A DNA stretch of 37,496 nt from positions 1 through 37,496 of the forward strand of contig NZ_FNOZ01000039.1 in NCBI RefSeq assembly GCF_900107175.1. Reading direction: 5' to 3'. Position 1 is the first letter of the stretch. The number at the start of each line of letters is the position of its first letter. The notes beneath the pieces were generated by a model that was not told the DNA's origin, did not search any database, and was given only the letters and a program-made list of their open reading frames with translations. This DNA is from Modestobacter sp. DSM 44400. GTDB lineage: Bacteria; Actinomycetota; Actinomycetes; Mycobacteriales; Geodermatophilaceae. Below are positions 1-7,508 of this stretch, piece by piece. The position numbers were made by a program, and so were the translations under genes.

Positions 1-250
1 CGCGCACCGCGGCGAACATCCGCACGTAGGTGCCGTCGTCAGACCAGCGACGGTGGCGTTCCCACACCGATTGCCACGCGCCGAAGTGATCGGGCAGGTC
101 ACGCCACGGCGACCCGGTGCGGTACCGCCAGATGATCGCCTCGAGCGTCAGTCGGTGGTCATTCCACGGCCGGCCCTGATGACCGCCGGCAGGCAGCACC
201 GGCTGGATCAACTCCCACAACTCGTCCGGGATCTCGTCGGTACGCAACAT
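1..250 (-). CDS. IS5-family transposase, N-terminal part (runs off window start)
   Basis: Reading the minus strand from an ATG at 250 gives about 83 residues beginning MLRTDEIPDELWELIQPVLP, followed by a WRYRTGSPWRDLP-type segment. This is the N-terminal helix-turn-helix region (DUF4096 type) of IS5-family DDE transposases, which bind the element ends. The DDE catalytic core would lie beyond position 1 and is not visible. The element's terminal sequence probably lies around 278-299, where the transposon meets the interrupted channel gene. Family call is from motif recognition; the exact IS name is unknown. Confidence 0.85.
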   Translation of the reverse strand, partial: MLRTDEIPDELWELIQPVLPAGGHQGRPWNDHRLTLEAIIWRYRTGSPWRDLPDHFGAWQSVWERHRRWSDDGTYVRMFAAVR

Positions 251-277
251 TCGTCCAGCGTCGCCCACCAACCCGCC

Positions 278-299
278 AATCTTTGGCAGACACGCTCTA
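278..299. repeat. Probable terminal end of the IS5-type element
   Basis: The stretch upstream of the transposase start (reading AGAGCGTGTCTGCCAAAGAT on the minus strand) sits exactly where the potassium-channel reading frame ends in a TAG at 297-299. IS5-family elements insert at CTAG, TNA or TA-like targets, and a CTAG occurs at 297-300. The other end is outside the window, so the inverted repeat cannot be confirmed. Confidence 0.45.
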
Positions 300-601
300 G
301 TCGGCCAGCGGCGTGAACAGCAGCAGCGTCAGCGTGACGATGCCACCGACGATCACGTAGGCGCCGACGACGTGACCGGCCGCCGAGACCGGGAAGAAGT
401 CGCCGTAGCCGACCGTCGCCGCGGTGACGACGAAGTACGACCAGTAATTGCCGGGCGTGACGATCTCACTGCCGGCCGGCTCGACCAGCGTCATGGCCAG
501 CAGCTGGTTCCGAAGACCAGCACGATCACCGCAAGCGGCAGTCGCCAGCCCAGCAACCGACTGCGCACCAGCCGGGTGAACCGGGCGAGGATGAAGAACA
601 C
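297..601 (-). pseudogene. Two-TM potassium channel, frameshifted and cut by IS5 element
   Basis: A GTG at 601, preceded by GGAGGG, opens a frame with TM1 (LPLAVIVLVFG) that ends prematurely near position 491. A second frame from 494 carries the pore helix and selectivity filter TATVGYGDFFP and TM2 (VVGAYVIVGGIVTLTLLLF). The two frames rejoin if one G is restored around 505-508, where TGCTGG stands for an expected TGGCTGG. The protein then stops at the insertion-sequence junction, so the cytoplasmic C-terminus (often an RCK/TrkA-N domain) is missing. Family: Ion_trans_2 channels, which conduct K+ across the cytoplasmic membrane. Two independent lesions make a functional product unlikely. Confidence 0.8.
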
Positions 602-712
602 GGCCCTCCGATCAGCGCCGATCGGTCGGGGCAACCTACCGCCCCGGCCGGTCCCGCAACCGGGACGGCTTTCACGGCCTCTCTCCAGGCGCGGCCCGCC
701 TAGGCTCCGGCC

Positions 713-1903
713 ATGTCCTCCGACCAGCCCACCGCTGCCCGGGTGGTCGGCGGGCGGTACGCGCTGGGCACCGAACTGGGCCGCGGCGGCATGGGGGTCG
801 TCTGGCTGGCCACCGACCAGGTCCTGCAGCGGGAGGTCGCGCTCAAGGAGATCAGCTACCCCGTGCACCTGACCGACGCCGAACGCGCCGTGCTCCGGGA
901 GCGCACGCTGCGGGAGGCGCGCGCCGCGGCCCGGCTCGACCACCCCTGCGTGGTCACCATCCACGACGTCGTCGAGGAGGACGGCCGGCCGTGGCTGGTC
1001 ATGGAGCACGTGCACGCCCGCAGCCTGCAGCGGGTCCTCGAGGACACCGGGCCGCTGCCGCCGGCCCGCGTGGCCCGCATCGGCCTGGACGTGCTGGCCG
1101 CCCTGGAGGTCGCCCATGCCGCCGGCGTAGTGCACCGGGACGTGAAGCCGGCCAACGTGCTGGTCGGCGAGGACGGCCACGCCTGCCTCACCGACTTCGG
1201 CATCGCCACCACGACCGGTGACTCCACTCTGACCGCGGACGGCGCCGTCCTCGGCTCGCCGTCCTACATGGCACCCGAGCGGGCGAACGGCGAGCCGCCG
1301 GCCGCCGCGGTCGACCTGTGGTCGGTCGGCGCCACGCTCTACACGGCCGCCGAGGGCCGCACCCCCTTCGACCGCGGGGAGCCGATGGCCACGCTGCTCG
1401 CCGTCGTCAGCGACGAGCCCGCACCGATGCGGGCGGCCGGCCCACTGGAGCCGGTGCTGCGCGGCCTGCTGACCAAGGATCCGGCGAGCCGGATGTCGGC
1501 CGCCGAGGCACGCCGGCAGCTGACCGCGGTGCTCGCCACGGACACGGCGGAGCCCCCGGCGCACATTCCGACCGGCGACCGGCACGCGGCGGGGGGCGAG
1601 GCCGGACGCGGGGCCGAGGTCCAGCGGTTCGACCTGGCCGACCTGCTCTCGCTCGCCTCGTCGTCCCGGGCGGTGCTCGGCACCGTCGCCCGCGAGACCC
1701 GGCAGCGCGCGCACCGGCGCACCGCCACTCCGCAGCCGCCTGCCCCGCGCAACCGCCACGAGCGCCGGCAGGCCGCCAAGCAACGCCGGTTCCGCTTCAA
1801 GCGCCGGTGGGTGGTCGTGCCGCTGGTCGGGCTGGTCCTGCTGGTCGTGCTCGTGCTCGGTGCCCTCGCCCTGCTGCTGACCGGGGTCATCGAGCTGCGG
1901 TAA
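713..1903 (+). CDS. Membrane-anchored Ser/Thr protein kinase (PknB-like)
   Basis: A 396-residue protein with an N-terminal Hanks-type kinase domain (about 15-275). Visible features are the glycine loop GRGGMG (23-28), the ATP lysine K45 in VALKEI, the catalytic aspartate D143 in HRDVKPAN and the metal-binding D161 of DFG, followed by an APE-type segment (YMAPER). A basic, proline-rich linker leads to a single C-terminal TM helix (about 366-391) with almost no extracellular residues. It therefore lacks PASTA or other sensor domains. It should phosphorylate Ser/Thr of cytoplasmic partners from the inner face of the membrane; substrates cannot be inferred. It is transcribed alone, and the DinB-like gene follows 41 bases later. 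Confidence 0.93.
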   Translation: MSSDQPTAARVVGGRYALGTELGRGGMGVVWLATDQVLQREVALKEISYPVHLTDAERAVLRERTLREARAAARLDHPCVVTIHDVVEEDGRPWLVMEHVHARSLQRVLEDTGPLPPARVARIGLDVLAALEVAHAAGVVHRDVKPANVLVGEDGHACLTDFGIATTTGDSTLTADGAVLGSPSYMAPERANGEPPAAAVDLWSVGATLYTAAEGRTPFDRGEPMATLLAVVSDEPAPMRAAGPLEPVLRGLLTKDPASRMSAAEARRQLTAVLATDTAEPPAHIPTGDRHAAGGEAGRGAEVQRFDLADLLSLASSSRAVLGTVARETRQRAHRRTATPQPPAPRNRHERRQAAKQRRFRFKRRWVVVPLVGLVLLVVLVLGALALLLTGVIELR

Positions 1904-1944
1904 GCGGCGGTTGGCGCCGCGAGGCGCCGGGGTAGCGCGCAGGT

Positions 1945-2454
1945 ATGGAGAGTCGCGACCTGCTGCTGACCGCCTTCGACAACGTCGAGGGGGTTGTCCG
2001 CCGCGCGCTGGACGGCGTCGACCCGGCCCTGCTCACCGCGCGGATCGACCCCGAGGCCAACACGATCGGCTGGCTGGTCTGGCACCTCACCCGCGTGCAG
2101 GACGACCACGTCGCCGAGGTCGCCGGACGGGCACAGGCCTACACGGAGGCCGGTTGGGCCGAGCGGTTCGCGCTGCCCTTCGACCACAGCGCGATCGGCT
2201 ACGGCTTCAGCAGCACGGACGTAGCCGCCACCCGGGTTCCCGACCCGCAGCTGCTGGTCGACTACCACGCCGACGTGCACCGGCGGACCGCCGAGTTCGT
2301 CTCCGGGCTGTCGGCGGCCGACCTCGACCGCGTCGTCGACGAGCGGTGGGACCCCCCGGTCACGCTCGGCGTCCGGCTGGTCAGCGTGGTCACCGACGAC
2401 CTCCAGCACGCCGGCCAGGCCGCGCTCCTGCGCGGCTTCCTGGAGCGCCGCTGA
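1945..2454 (+). CDS. DinB-superfamily protein (DUF664 / mycothiol transferase type)
   Basis: This 169-residue protein has the four-helix pattern of the DinB/YfiT fold, with WHLTRVQDDH (about residues 52-61) and DLQHAGQ (about 152-158) supplying histidines in the places where the family binds a divalent metal. In actinobacteria such proteins often belong to the mycothiol-dependent S-transferase/isomerase group acting on thiol conjugates in the cytosol. Substrate unknown. The ATG at 1945 follows a short gap from the kinase gene; the acyl-CoA dehydrogenase starts 28 bases downstream, so the two may be co-transcribed. Confidence 0.82.
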   Translation: MESRDLLLTAFDNVEGVVRRALDGVDPALLTARIDPEANTIGWLVWHLTRVQDDHVAEVAGRAQAYTEAGWAERFALPFDHSAIGYGFSSTDVAATRVPDPQLLVDYHADVHRRTAEFVSGLSAADLDRVVDERWDPPVTLGVRLVSVVTDDLQHAGQAALLRGFLERR

Positions 2455-2482
2455 CCGGCTGCCGGCAGGTAGCGTCGCGCGG

Positions 2483-3697
2483 GTGAGCAACGACTCCCCG
2501 GTCGACTTCTACGCCCTCGAGGACCTGCTTGCGCCCGAGGAGATCGAGATCCGGGACCGGGTCCGCGACTTCTGCGCCCGGGAGGTCACCCCGGTCATCA
2601 ACGACTACTGGGAGCGGGCGGAGTTCCCCTTCGAGCTGGTGCCGAAGATCGCCGAGCTCGGCGTCGCCGGCGGCACCGTGACCGGCTACGGCTCGCCGGG
2701 CATGAGCGCCGTCGCGGCCGGCCTGGTCGCCGCCGAATGGGCCCGCGCCGACGGCAGCCTGGGCACCTTTTACGGCGTGCACAGCTTCCTGGCGATGCAG
2801 TCGATCGCCCTGCTGGGCGATGAGGAGCAGCGGGAGCGTTGGCTGCCGGCGATGGCCCGGATGGAGCTGATCGGCGCCTTCGGGCTCACCGAGCCCCAGC
2901 ACGGCTCGGACGCCGTCGCGCTGGAGACCAGCGCCCGCCGGGACGGCGACGAGTGGGTCCTCAACGGCGCGAAGAAGTGGATCGGCAACGGCACCATCGC
3001 CGACCTGGTGCTCATCTGGGCCCGCGACGGGGACGGCAAGGTCGGCGGCTACGTCGTCCCCAAGGGGTCGGCCGGCTGGACGGCGACCCGGATGACCGGC
3101 AAGACCGCGCTGCGGGCGGTGTGGCAGGCCGAGATCACCCTGGACGACGTCCGGGTGCCGGCGGAGAACAAGTTGGCGAACTGCTCCTCGTTCAAGGACG
3201 TCTCCACCGTCCTGGACCGCACCCGCTACACCGTTGCCTGGCGGGCGCTGGGCATCGCGCAGGCCGCCTACGACCTCGCACTGGCGCACACACTGCAGCG
3301 CGAGCAGTTCGGCCAGCCGATCGCCGGCTACCAGCTCGTGCAGGAGAAGCTGGCCCGGATGCTCGCCGAGATCACCAGCATGCAACTGCTGAGCTGGCGG
3401 CTGTCAAAGCTGGCCGACGAGGGCCGGATGACCGCAGCGATGGCGTCCATGGCGAAGATGAACAACTGCAAGAAGGCCCGCCAGATCGTGTCCGACGCCC
3501 GCGACCTCTTCGGCGGCGACGGCATCCTGCTCGAGCACCACATCGCCCGCCACCACGCCGACATCGAGGCGATCTACACCTTCGAGGGCACCGACCACGT
3601 GCAGGCGCTGATCGTGGGCCGGGAGATCACCGGCATCTCGGCGATCACCGGACGGCGGCCGGCCCGCGCTCAGCAGGAGCCGCCGCAGTCGATCTAG
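2483..3697 (+). CDS. Acyl-CoA dehydrogenase, glutaryl-CoA dehydrogenase-like
   Basis: A 404-residue flavoprotein starting at a GTG. The acyl-CoA dehydrogenase signatures are present: FGLTEPQHGSD for FAD/substrate binding in the middle domain, and DARDLFGGDGILLEHHIARH in the C-terminal helical domain. E368 in TFEGTDHVQALIVGREITG matches the catalytic base position and sequence context of glutaryl-CoA dehydrogenases (YEGTxxxxALIxGRxITG). That subfamily dehydrogenates and decarboxylates glutaryl-CoA to crotonyl-CoA in lysine and aromatic degradation. Substrate is inferred from motif context only. The stop overlaps the end of the convergent LuxR gene by 4 bases. Confidence 0.88.
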   Translation: MSNDSPVDFYALEDLLAPEEIEIRDRVRDFCAREVTPVINDYWERAEFPFELVPKIAELGVAGGTVTGYGSPGMSAVAAGLVAAEWARADGSLGTFYGVHSFLAMQSIALLGDEEQRERWLPAMARMELIGAFGLTEPQHGSDAVALETSARRDGDEWVLNGAKKWIGNGTIADLVLIWARDGDGKVGGYVVPKGSAGWTATRMTGKTALRAVWQAEITLDDVRVPAENKLANCSSFKDVSTVLDRTRYTVAWRALGIAQAAYDLALAHTLQREQFGQPIAGYQLVQEKLARMLAEITSMQLLSWRLSKLADEGRMTAAMASMAKMNNCKKARQIVSDARDLFGGDGILLEHHIARHHADIEAIYTFEGTDHVQALIVGREITGISAITGRRPARAQQEPPQSI

Positions 3698-4485
3698 CGG
3701 CACCGACGGGTGACGTGCCCCATAGCCGCCGGAGCGTGCGGCAGGGCCCTGGCGGCTGCCGCCGCGATGCTGTGCACGCCGAGCCGCTCCCGGATGTGCT
3801 CCATGTGCTTGCGCACGGTCCCGACGGAGATGAACAGCTGCTCGCCGATGGCCGCGTAGGAAACGCCGGCGGCGGCCAGGACCAGCACCTGCCACTCCCG
3901 GTCGGTCAGCCGCGGGACGCCCGCCCGCCTGCGTTCGGCGTCCAGCCAGATCTCCTGCAGGTGCGGCCGCAGCAGCGCCGCCACCTGCCGGTCCCGCTCG
4001 GTGAACCCCGGTCCGGACGAGCGCATGAAGCACACCCGCCGGGCCTCCCCGGGCGCCGCCGGCAACGAGACGATCATCGCGGCCTTCAGCTCGGGCAGGA
4101 TCTCGCTGATCGGGTCGGCCAGCCGCTGCCGCTCGGTCGGGAAGAAGTCGCCGGTGTGGATGACCCGGCGCAGGTCCCCGCTGCGCTGCGGCCAGGAGCA
4201 CAGTCCCTGCCACCAGTACTCCCAGAACGGGTCGTCGGCGGGCGCCTCGTGCGCCCCCGGGCCCTCGCGCCCGCCGCCGGACGCAGCCCCTTGCAGGCAC
4301 GACGTCCGCTGCGTCTGGAAGACATGGTGCTGGTAGGTGACCTCGAGGTCGCACGGCACCAGCCGCAGCAGCCCCTCGAGCAGCGCCCAGGGCATCGCCT
4401 CGCCCGGATCGTCGACGTGCGCCTCCTCGATCACCTCGACGAGCAGGTCGAAGTCGGCGGCGCCCAGTTCGCTGGTGGTGGTCAT
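3694..4485 (-). CDS. LuxR-family transcriptional regulator
   Basis: 263 residues. The last about 65 contain a LuxR/FixJ helix-turn-helix: LTDREWQVLVLAAAGVSYAA followed by the recognition helix VGTVRKHMEHIRERLGV. The N-terminal 190 residues have no receiver-domain signature (no conserved phospho-acceptor pattern) and may be a GAF- or PAS-like sensor. The ATG at 4485 has a strong ribosome site (GAGGAGGT) 5 bases upstream. It is divergent from a small membrane peptide at 4682, with repeated ATACCGG words in between, which may be its own operator. It converges on the acyl-CoA dehydrogenase gene. Target genes are not evident. Confidence 0.88.
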   Translation of the reverse strand: MTTTSELGAADFDLLVEVIEEAHVDDPGEAMPWALLEGLLRLVPCDLEVTYQHHVFQTQRTSCLQGAASGGGREGPGAHEAPADDPFWEYWWQGLCSWPQRSGDLRRVIHTGDFFPTERQRLADPISEILPELKAAMIVSLPAAPGEARRVCFMRSSGPGFTERDRQVAALLRPHLQEIWLDAERRRAGVPRLTDREWQVLVLAAAGVSYAAIGEQLFISVGTVRKHMEHIRERLGVHSIAAAAARALPHAPAAMGHVTRRCR

Positions 4486-4546
4486 CGGACCTCCTCGGTG
4501 CGAGATCGCTCAGCGACGTGGGTCCGACGGTAGGCCGGACCCGGCG

Positions 4547-4577
4547 ATACCGGAATACGCCCGAAGGCGCATACCGG
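4547..4577. promoter_or_regulatory. Direct ATACCGG repeats in divergent promoter region
   Basis: The heptamer ATACCGG occurs at 4547-4553 and 4571-4577, 24 bases start to start, between the LuxR regulator and the divergent small gene. Spacing of about two helical turns would suit a dimeric regulator. No promoter hexamers are clear enough to call. Suggestive only. Confidence 0.25.
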
Positions 4578-4681
4578 TCCAATCCCATCCGCAGCACGCT
4601 CGGAAGGAGCCCGAGCCGACCGGATCGGGCCGACCCCCGGCTTCCCGTGGTCGCCGCCGGCGACCCGGAAGGGACTCCGCC

Positions 4682-4897
4682 ATGACCGCCATCGCCCACG
4701 CCCCGGGCGCCACCTGGGCCGCATCGCACCGCTTCCTCCTGCTCGTCCTCGCGTTCAGCGTCGTGCTGGTCGCCGCGGCCATCACCCTCACGCTGACGAT
4801 GAGCGGGGACCCCACCGCCACGTCGCCGTCGGTACCGCACGCCGGTGGTGGCGGGGCGGCCGTGTGCATGAGCACGCCCGTGCCGACCCTCTGCTGA
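4682..4897 (+). CDS. Small single-TM protein, unknown
   Basis: A 71-residue product starting at ATG 4682 after a GGAAGGGA-like ribosome site. A hydrophobic segment of about 25 residues (FLLLVLAFSVVLVAAAITLT, about 18-37) is followed by a short Ser/Pro/Gly-rich tail ending with two cysteines (AAVCMSTPVPTLC). It looks like a membrane peptide with its tail outside. It is divergent from the LuxR regulator. No family recognised; coding is supported by start context and hydrophobicity only. Confidence 0.5.
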   Translation: MTAIAHAPGATWAASHRFLLLVLAFSVVLVAAAITLTLTMSGDPTATSPSVPHAGGGGAAVCMSTPVPTLC

Positions 4898-5064
4898 CCC
4901 GTTGGGGTACCGCCGCTCCGCGCCCTGAGCCCGCTCGGAGAGGCGGTGCCCCCGACCGCTCGGCCGCGCTAGCGTGGCCGGGCACGTCCGGGCCGGTCCG
5001 CCGACGAGGGTGCCCTTGCCCGGGAGCCGGCCGAGCTCCGCAGCCTCGCCACACTGGAGAGCCG

Positions 5065-5517
5065 ATGCAGACGAGGGACGACCGATGGCCCGCCGTCCGC
5101 CGGGTCCGTCCGACGACGCACCGACCGGGTGCATGGCGGACGGTGACCGCGTGCCTGTGCCTGACGGCGCTCACCTGCAGCGGATGCGAGCGGACGCTCT
5201 GCCCGTCGGAGGCCAAGTCGGTGGGCATCATGGTCCGGGTGTCACCGGCCTGGGCCACCGAGGGCCTGCGCGTCAGGGTGGGGTGCCCCGAGGGCGAGGA
5301 GTGCGGCTTCCTCGACGGACCCGTCTCCGGGGACGCGCGTCAGCCGGTCACGATCGCGACCGTGTTGCGGCCCCCGGCGGTGCGGGTCGAGGTGATCGAG
5401 GAGTCGACCCGCCGGACGGTCGCCGAGGGGACCGCGCTGGTGACCTATCGGGCCGTCGGACGGCAGTCGAGGTGCGGCGGGGACGCGACGGCCGCGGTCG
5501 AGTTCGACCCCGGGTGA
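5065..5517 (+). CDS. Putative secreted lipoprotein, unknown function
   Basis: 150 residues from ATG 5065. A basic N-terminus (about 1-28) precedes a hydrophobic stretch with LTALTCSGC, where the final cysteine could be the lipidated residue of an imperfect lipobox. The remainder is a small beta-rich domain with four further cysteines (GCPEGEECGF and a late SRCGG) that could form disulfides outside the cell. There is no recognised family. It stands alone between a small membrane peptide and a convergent hypothetical gene. An upstream in-frame extension exists, but the ATG at 5065 places the signal peptide correctly. Confidence 0.6.
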   Translation: MQTRDDRWPAVRRVRPTTHRPGAWRTVTACLCLTALTCSGCERTLCPSEAKSVGIMVRVSPAWATEGLRVRVGCPEGEECGFLDGPVSGDARQPVTIATVLRPPAVRVEVIEESTRRTVAEGTALVTYRAVGRQSRCGGDATAAVEFDPG

Positions 5518-5529
5518 CCGGCCCGCGGT

Positions 5530-5784
5530 TCAGCTGGCGTGGTGCAGCACGGGTGCGGTGCGCCGGACGCACTCGGCGCACGCACTGCGCCCGGAACCGA
5601 CCCGCTCCCAGCGCTGCGAGCCCCAGACCTGCACGATCGCGCCACAGACGGCGAGCTCGACCTCACCGTCCAGCTCGTCGGCCGGCCGGTGCGCCTCCAA
5701 GGCGTGCCAGGACGCGGGTGCATCGACGGGCTGTGCCCACGAGTGACGGTCTGGCCGGGCGAACCCGACGGCGTAGCTGCCCAC
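5530..5784 (-). CDS. Small conserved-looking hypothetical with CxxC
   Basis: An 84-residue product read from a GTG at 5784 (start GSYAVGFARPDRHSWAQPVD). It has a CG at about residue 47 and a CAEC near 69-72, a pattern that could bind one zinc together with a histidine. No TM segment or signal. The gene converges on the lipoprotein gene 12 bases away. An in-frame ATG at 5850 would lengthen it, but the extra residues look non-coding. Function unknown. Confidence 0.55.
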   Translation of the reverse strand: MGSYAVGFARPDRHSWAQPVDAPASWHALEAHRPADELDGEVELAVCGAIVQVWGSQRWERVGSGRSACAECVRRTAPVLHHAS

Positions 5785-5873
5785 GACTCGATTGTGCCTC
5801 AGAACACACCGGTGTTCCACCCGGACCGGATCCGATCCGTCGGCGCGCACGGTCGGTGAAGGAGCCTGCGCGC

Positions 5874-6353
5874 TCAGTTCTCATCGTCGCTGAGCTCGGC
5901 GAGGAGCCGGCCCAGCGCACCGGCCAGCGCAGCCGCCTGCCGGACCCCCAGCGACCCGGCGAGCGCCTGTTCGCGGGCCTGCATCAGCGCCTCCCAGCGG
6001 ACCAGCCGGGTCCGCCCCAGCGCGGAGGGGTGGACGACCACGCGGCGCCGGTCGGCCGGGTCGGGCAGCCGGTAGGCCAGGGCGGCGTCCACCAGCCCGT
6101 CGACGACCCGGGTCGCGGTCGGGCCGGGCAGGTGCAGACCGGCGCCCAGCTGACCCATCGTGCGACCCGGCTCGGCCACCAGGCGCCGCAGCACCCGATA
6201 CCCGTCGAGCGTGGCGCCGTCCTCGGCGAGGGCGGCGGCGACGGTGCGCGAGAGCCGGCGGGAGGTCGCGGTCAGCAGTTCGACCAAGTCCGGCGGAGCC
6301 TGCGGCCCGCTCGCGGCCGGCCGGTCGGGGACGACGACCTCACCCCGCGGCAT
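5874..6353 (-). CDS. MarR-family transcriptional regulator
   Basis: 159 residues from ATG 6353 (an ATG at 6365 adds four). It has the MarR winged-helix pattern: helix-turn-helix about 55-95 (RTMGQLGAGLHLPGPTATRV), then the wing with the family's DPADRRRVVVHPSALG (D-x-R-R/G-x-x-V pattern), and a C-terminal dimer helix. It is divergent from, and starts within a few bases of, the amide-binding protein gene, so it very likely controls that amide-utilisation cluster and itself. The effector could be an amide or its acid; this is inferred from position. Confidence 0.87.
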   Translation of the reverse strand: MPRGEVVVPDRPAASGPQAPPDLVELLTATSRRLSRTVAAALAEDGATLDGYRVLRRLVAEPGRTMGQLGAGLHLPGPTATRVVDGLVDAALAYRLPDPADRRRVVVHPSALGRTRLVRWEALMQAREQALAGSLGVRQAAALAGALGRLLAELSDDEN

Positions 6354-6375
6354 GCGGCTGACCATACTCAACACC

Positions 6376-7419
6376 GTGCCCAGCAGCCCGGCTCCGCTGG
6401 ACCCGTGGGAGGTGCTGCTCTCCGGGCCCGCGCCGGACGCCGTCCGGATCGGGCTGGCCGTGCCGCTGTCCGGCCCGCTGGCATTGACCGCCCCGTCCGC
6501 GCTGGCCCTCGCCGGGCTCGCCGCCGAGGAGTGCACCGGCGCCGGCGGGGTGGGTGGCCGGCGGGTGGAGCTGGTGGCCATCGACTCCGGACGGGCGCCG
6601 GAGGTGGTGGCCGCCGAGGCGACGGCGCTCCGGGATGCCGGGGCCATCCAGACACTGGTCGGCTTCCACACCAGCGATGTGCACCGGGCCCTCGAGCGCG
6701 CGTGGGCCGGCCGGGGCACCTACGTCTTCACCCCGCCGCACGAGGGCGGCCCGAGCGCCCCCGGCGTCCGGCGGACCGGGCACGGCCCGCACGCCCAGCA
6801 CGCTGCCGCCATCGCCTGGCTGGTCACGCACCGCCGGGCCGCCCGCTGGGTGCTCCTGGGCACGGACTACGTGTGGCCGCGCGCCGTGCACCGCGCCGCC
6901 CGGACGGTGCTCGCCGACCTGGGTGCGCAGGTCGTCGGCGAGGCCCTGGTCCCCTTCGGTCCGGGCGACCCCGCTCCCTTGCTGGACCTCGTGGTGCGCA
7001 GCCGGGCCGACGCCGTCCTGTTGTCGCTGGTCGGCCGCGACCTGGCGCTGTTCCACCGCGAGTTCGCCCGCGCGGGCCTGGACCGGCGGGTCGTGCGGCT
7101 GTCCGGTGCACTGGAGGAGAACGGCCTCTACGCCCTCGGCGGCGATGCGACCGGCGAGCTGTACGCGAGCATGCCGTCCTTCGCCGCCTCCTCCAGCTCG
7201 ACCGATGAGCGCCAGCTGGAGCTGCAGGAACGGCACGCCAGCCGGTCGGGCCACGACGCCCCGGTGGTCTGCGCCTACGCCCGGGGCCTCTACGACGGGG
7301 TCCGGCTGGCCTGCGCCTTGCTCGGCGCCCCGGGCGGGCGGGCGGCCGCCGTCCCGACCGGTGCACCCCGCCTGGCCCGCGCCGACGGGTTGTCCTTCAC
7401 CGAGCTGCGCGCCGGCTGA
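6376..7419 (+). CDS. AmiC-like periplasmic-binding-fold amide sensor
   Basis: About 347 residues from GTG 6376 (ATG 6352 is an alternative that overlaps the divergent MarR start). It has the branched-chain amino-acid/amide binding protein fold (Peripla_BP type I): VRIGLAVPLSGPLALTAPSA at the N-terminus, then GGVGGRRVELVAIDSG, a GTYVF segment and WVLLGTDYVWPR. There is no signal peptide, unlike ABC transporter binding proteins. That, with the amidase downstream, matches cytoplasmic AmiC-type ligand sensors, which bind short-chain amides and regulate amidase expression. No AmiR partner is seen; the MarR gene may take that role. Confidence 0.78.
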   Translation: MPSSPAPLDPWEVLLSGPAPDAVRIGLAVPLSGPLALTAPSALALAGLAAEECTGAGGVGGRRVELVAIDSGRAPEVVAAEATALRDAGAIQTLVGFHTSDVHRALERAWAGRGTYVFTPPHEGGPSAPGVRRTGHGPHAQHAAAIAWLVTHRRAARWVLLGTDYVWPRAVHRAARTVLADLGAQVVGEALVPFGPGDPAPLLDLVVRSRADAVLLSLVGRDLALFHREFARAGLDRRVVRLSGALEENGLYALGGDATGELYASMPSFAASSSSTDERQLELQERHASRSGHDAPVVCAYARGLYDGVRLACALLGAPGGRAAAVPTGAPRLARADGLSFTELRAG

Positions 7420-7508
7420 CCGCCGCACGCGCTTTGTTTCCATCCGGAAGCATTTTCGGCCTAGTCTCCTCCCGCCCGGCAGTTCGTGCCGGAGACAGAG
7501 GAGCCGTC

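Noticed and set aside
491-1783. Long minus-strand open frame opposite the kinase gene
   Set aside because: It is a GC-rich antisense shadow with low-complexity Arg/Gly/Ala composition; only its last about 35 codons (the channel TM1) look real.
7434-7508. Promoter hexamers before the APC permease
   Set aside because: AT-richer patch is present (TTTGTTTCC, CCTAGTCTCC) but no -35/-10 pair with normal spacing could be justified.
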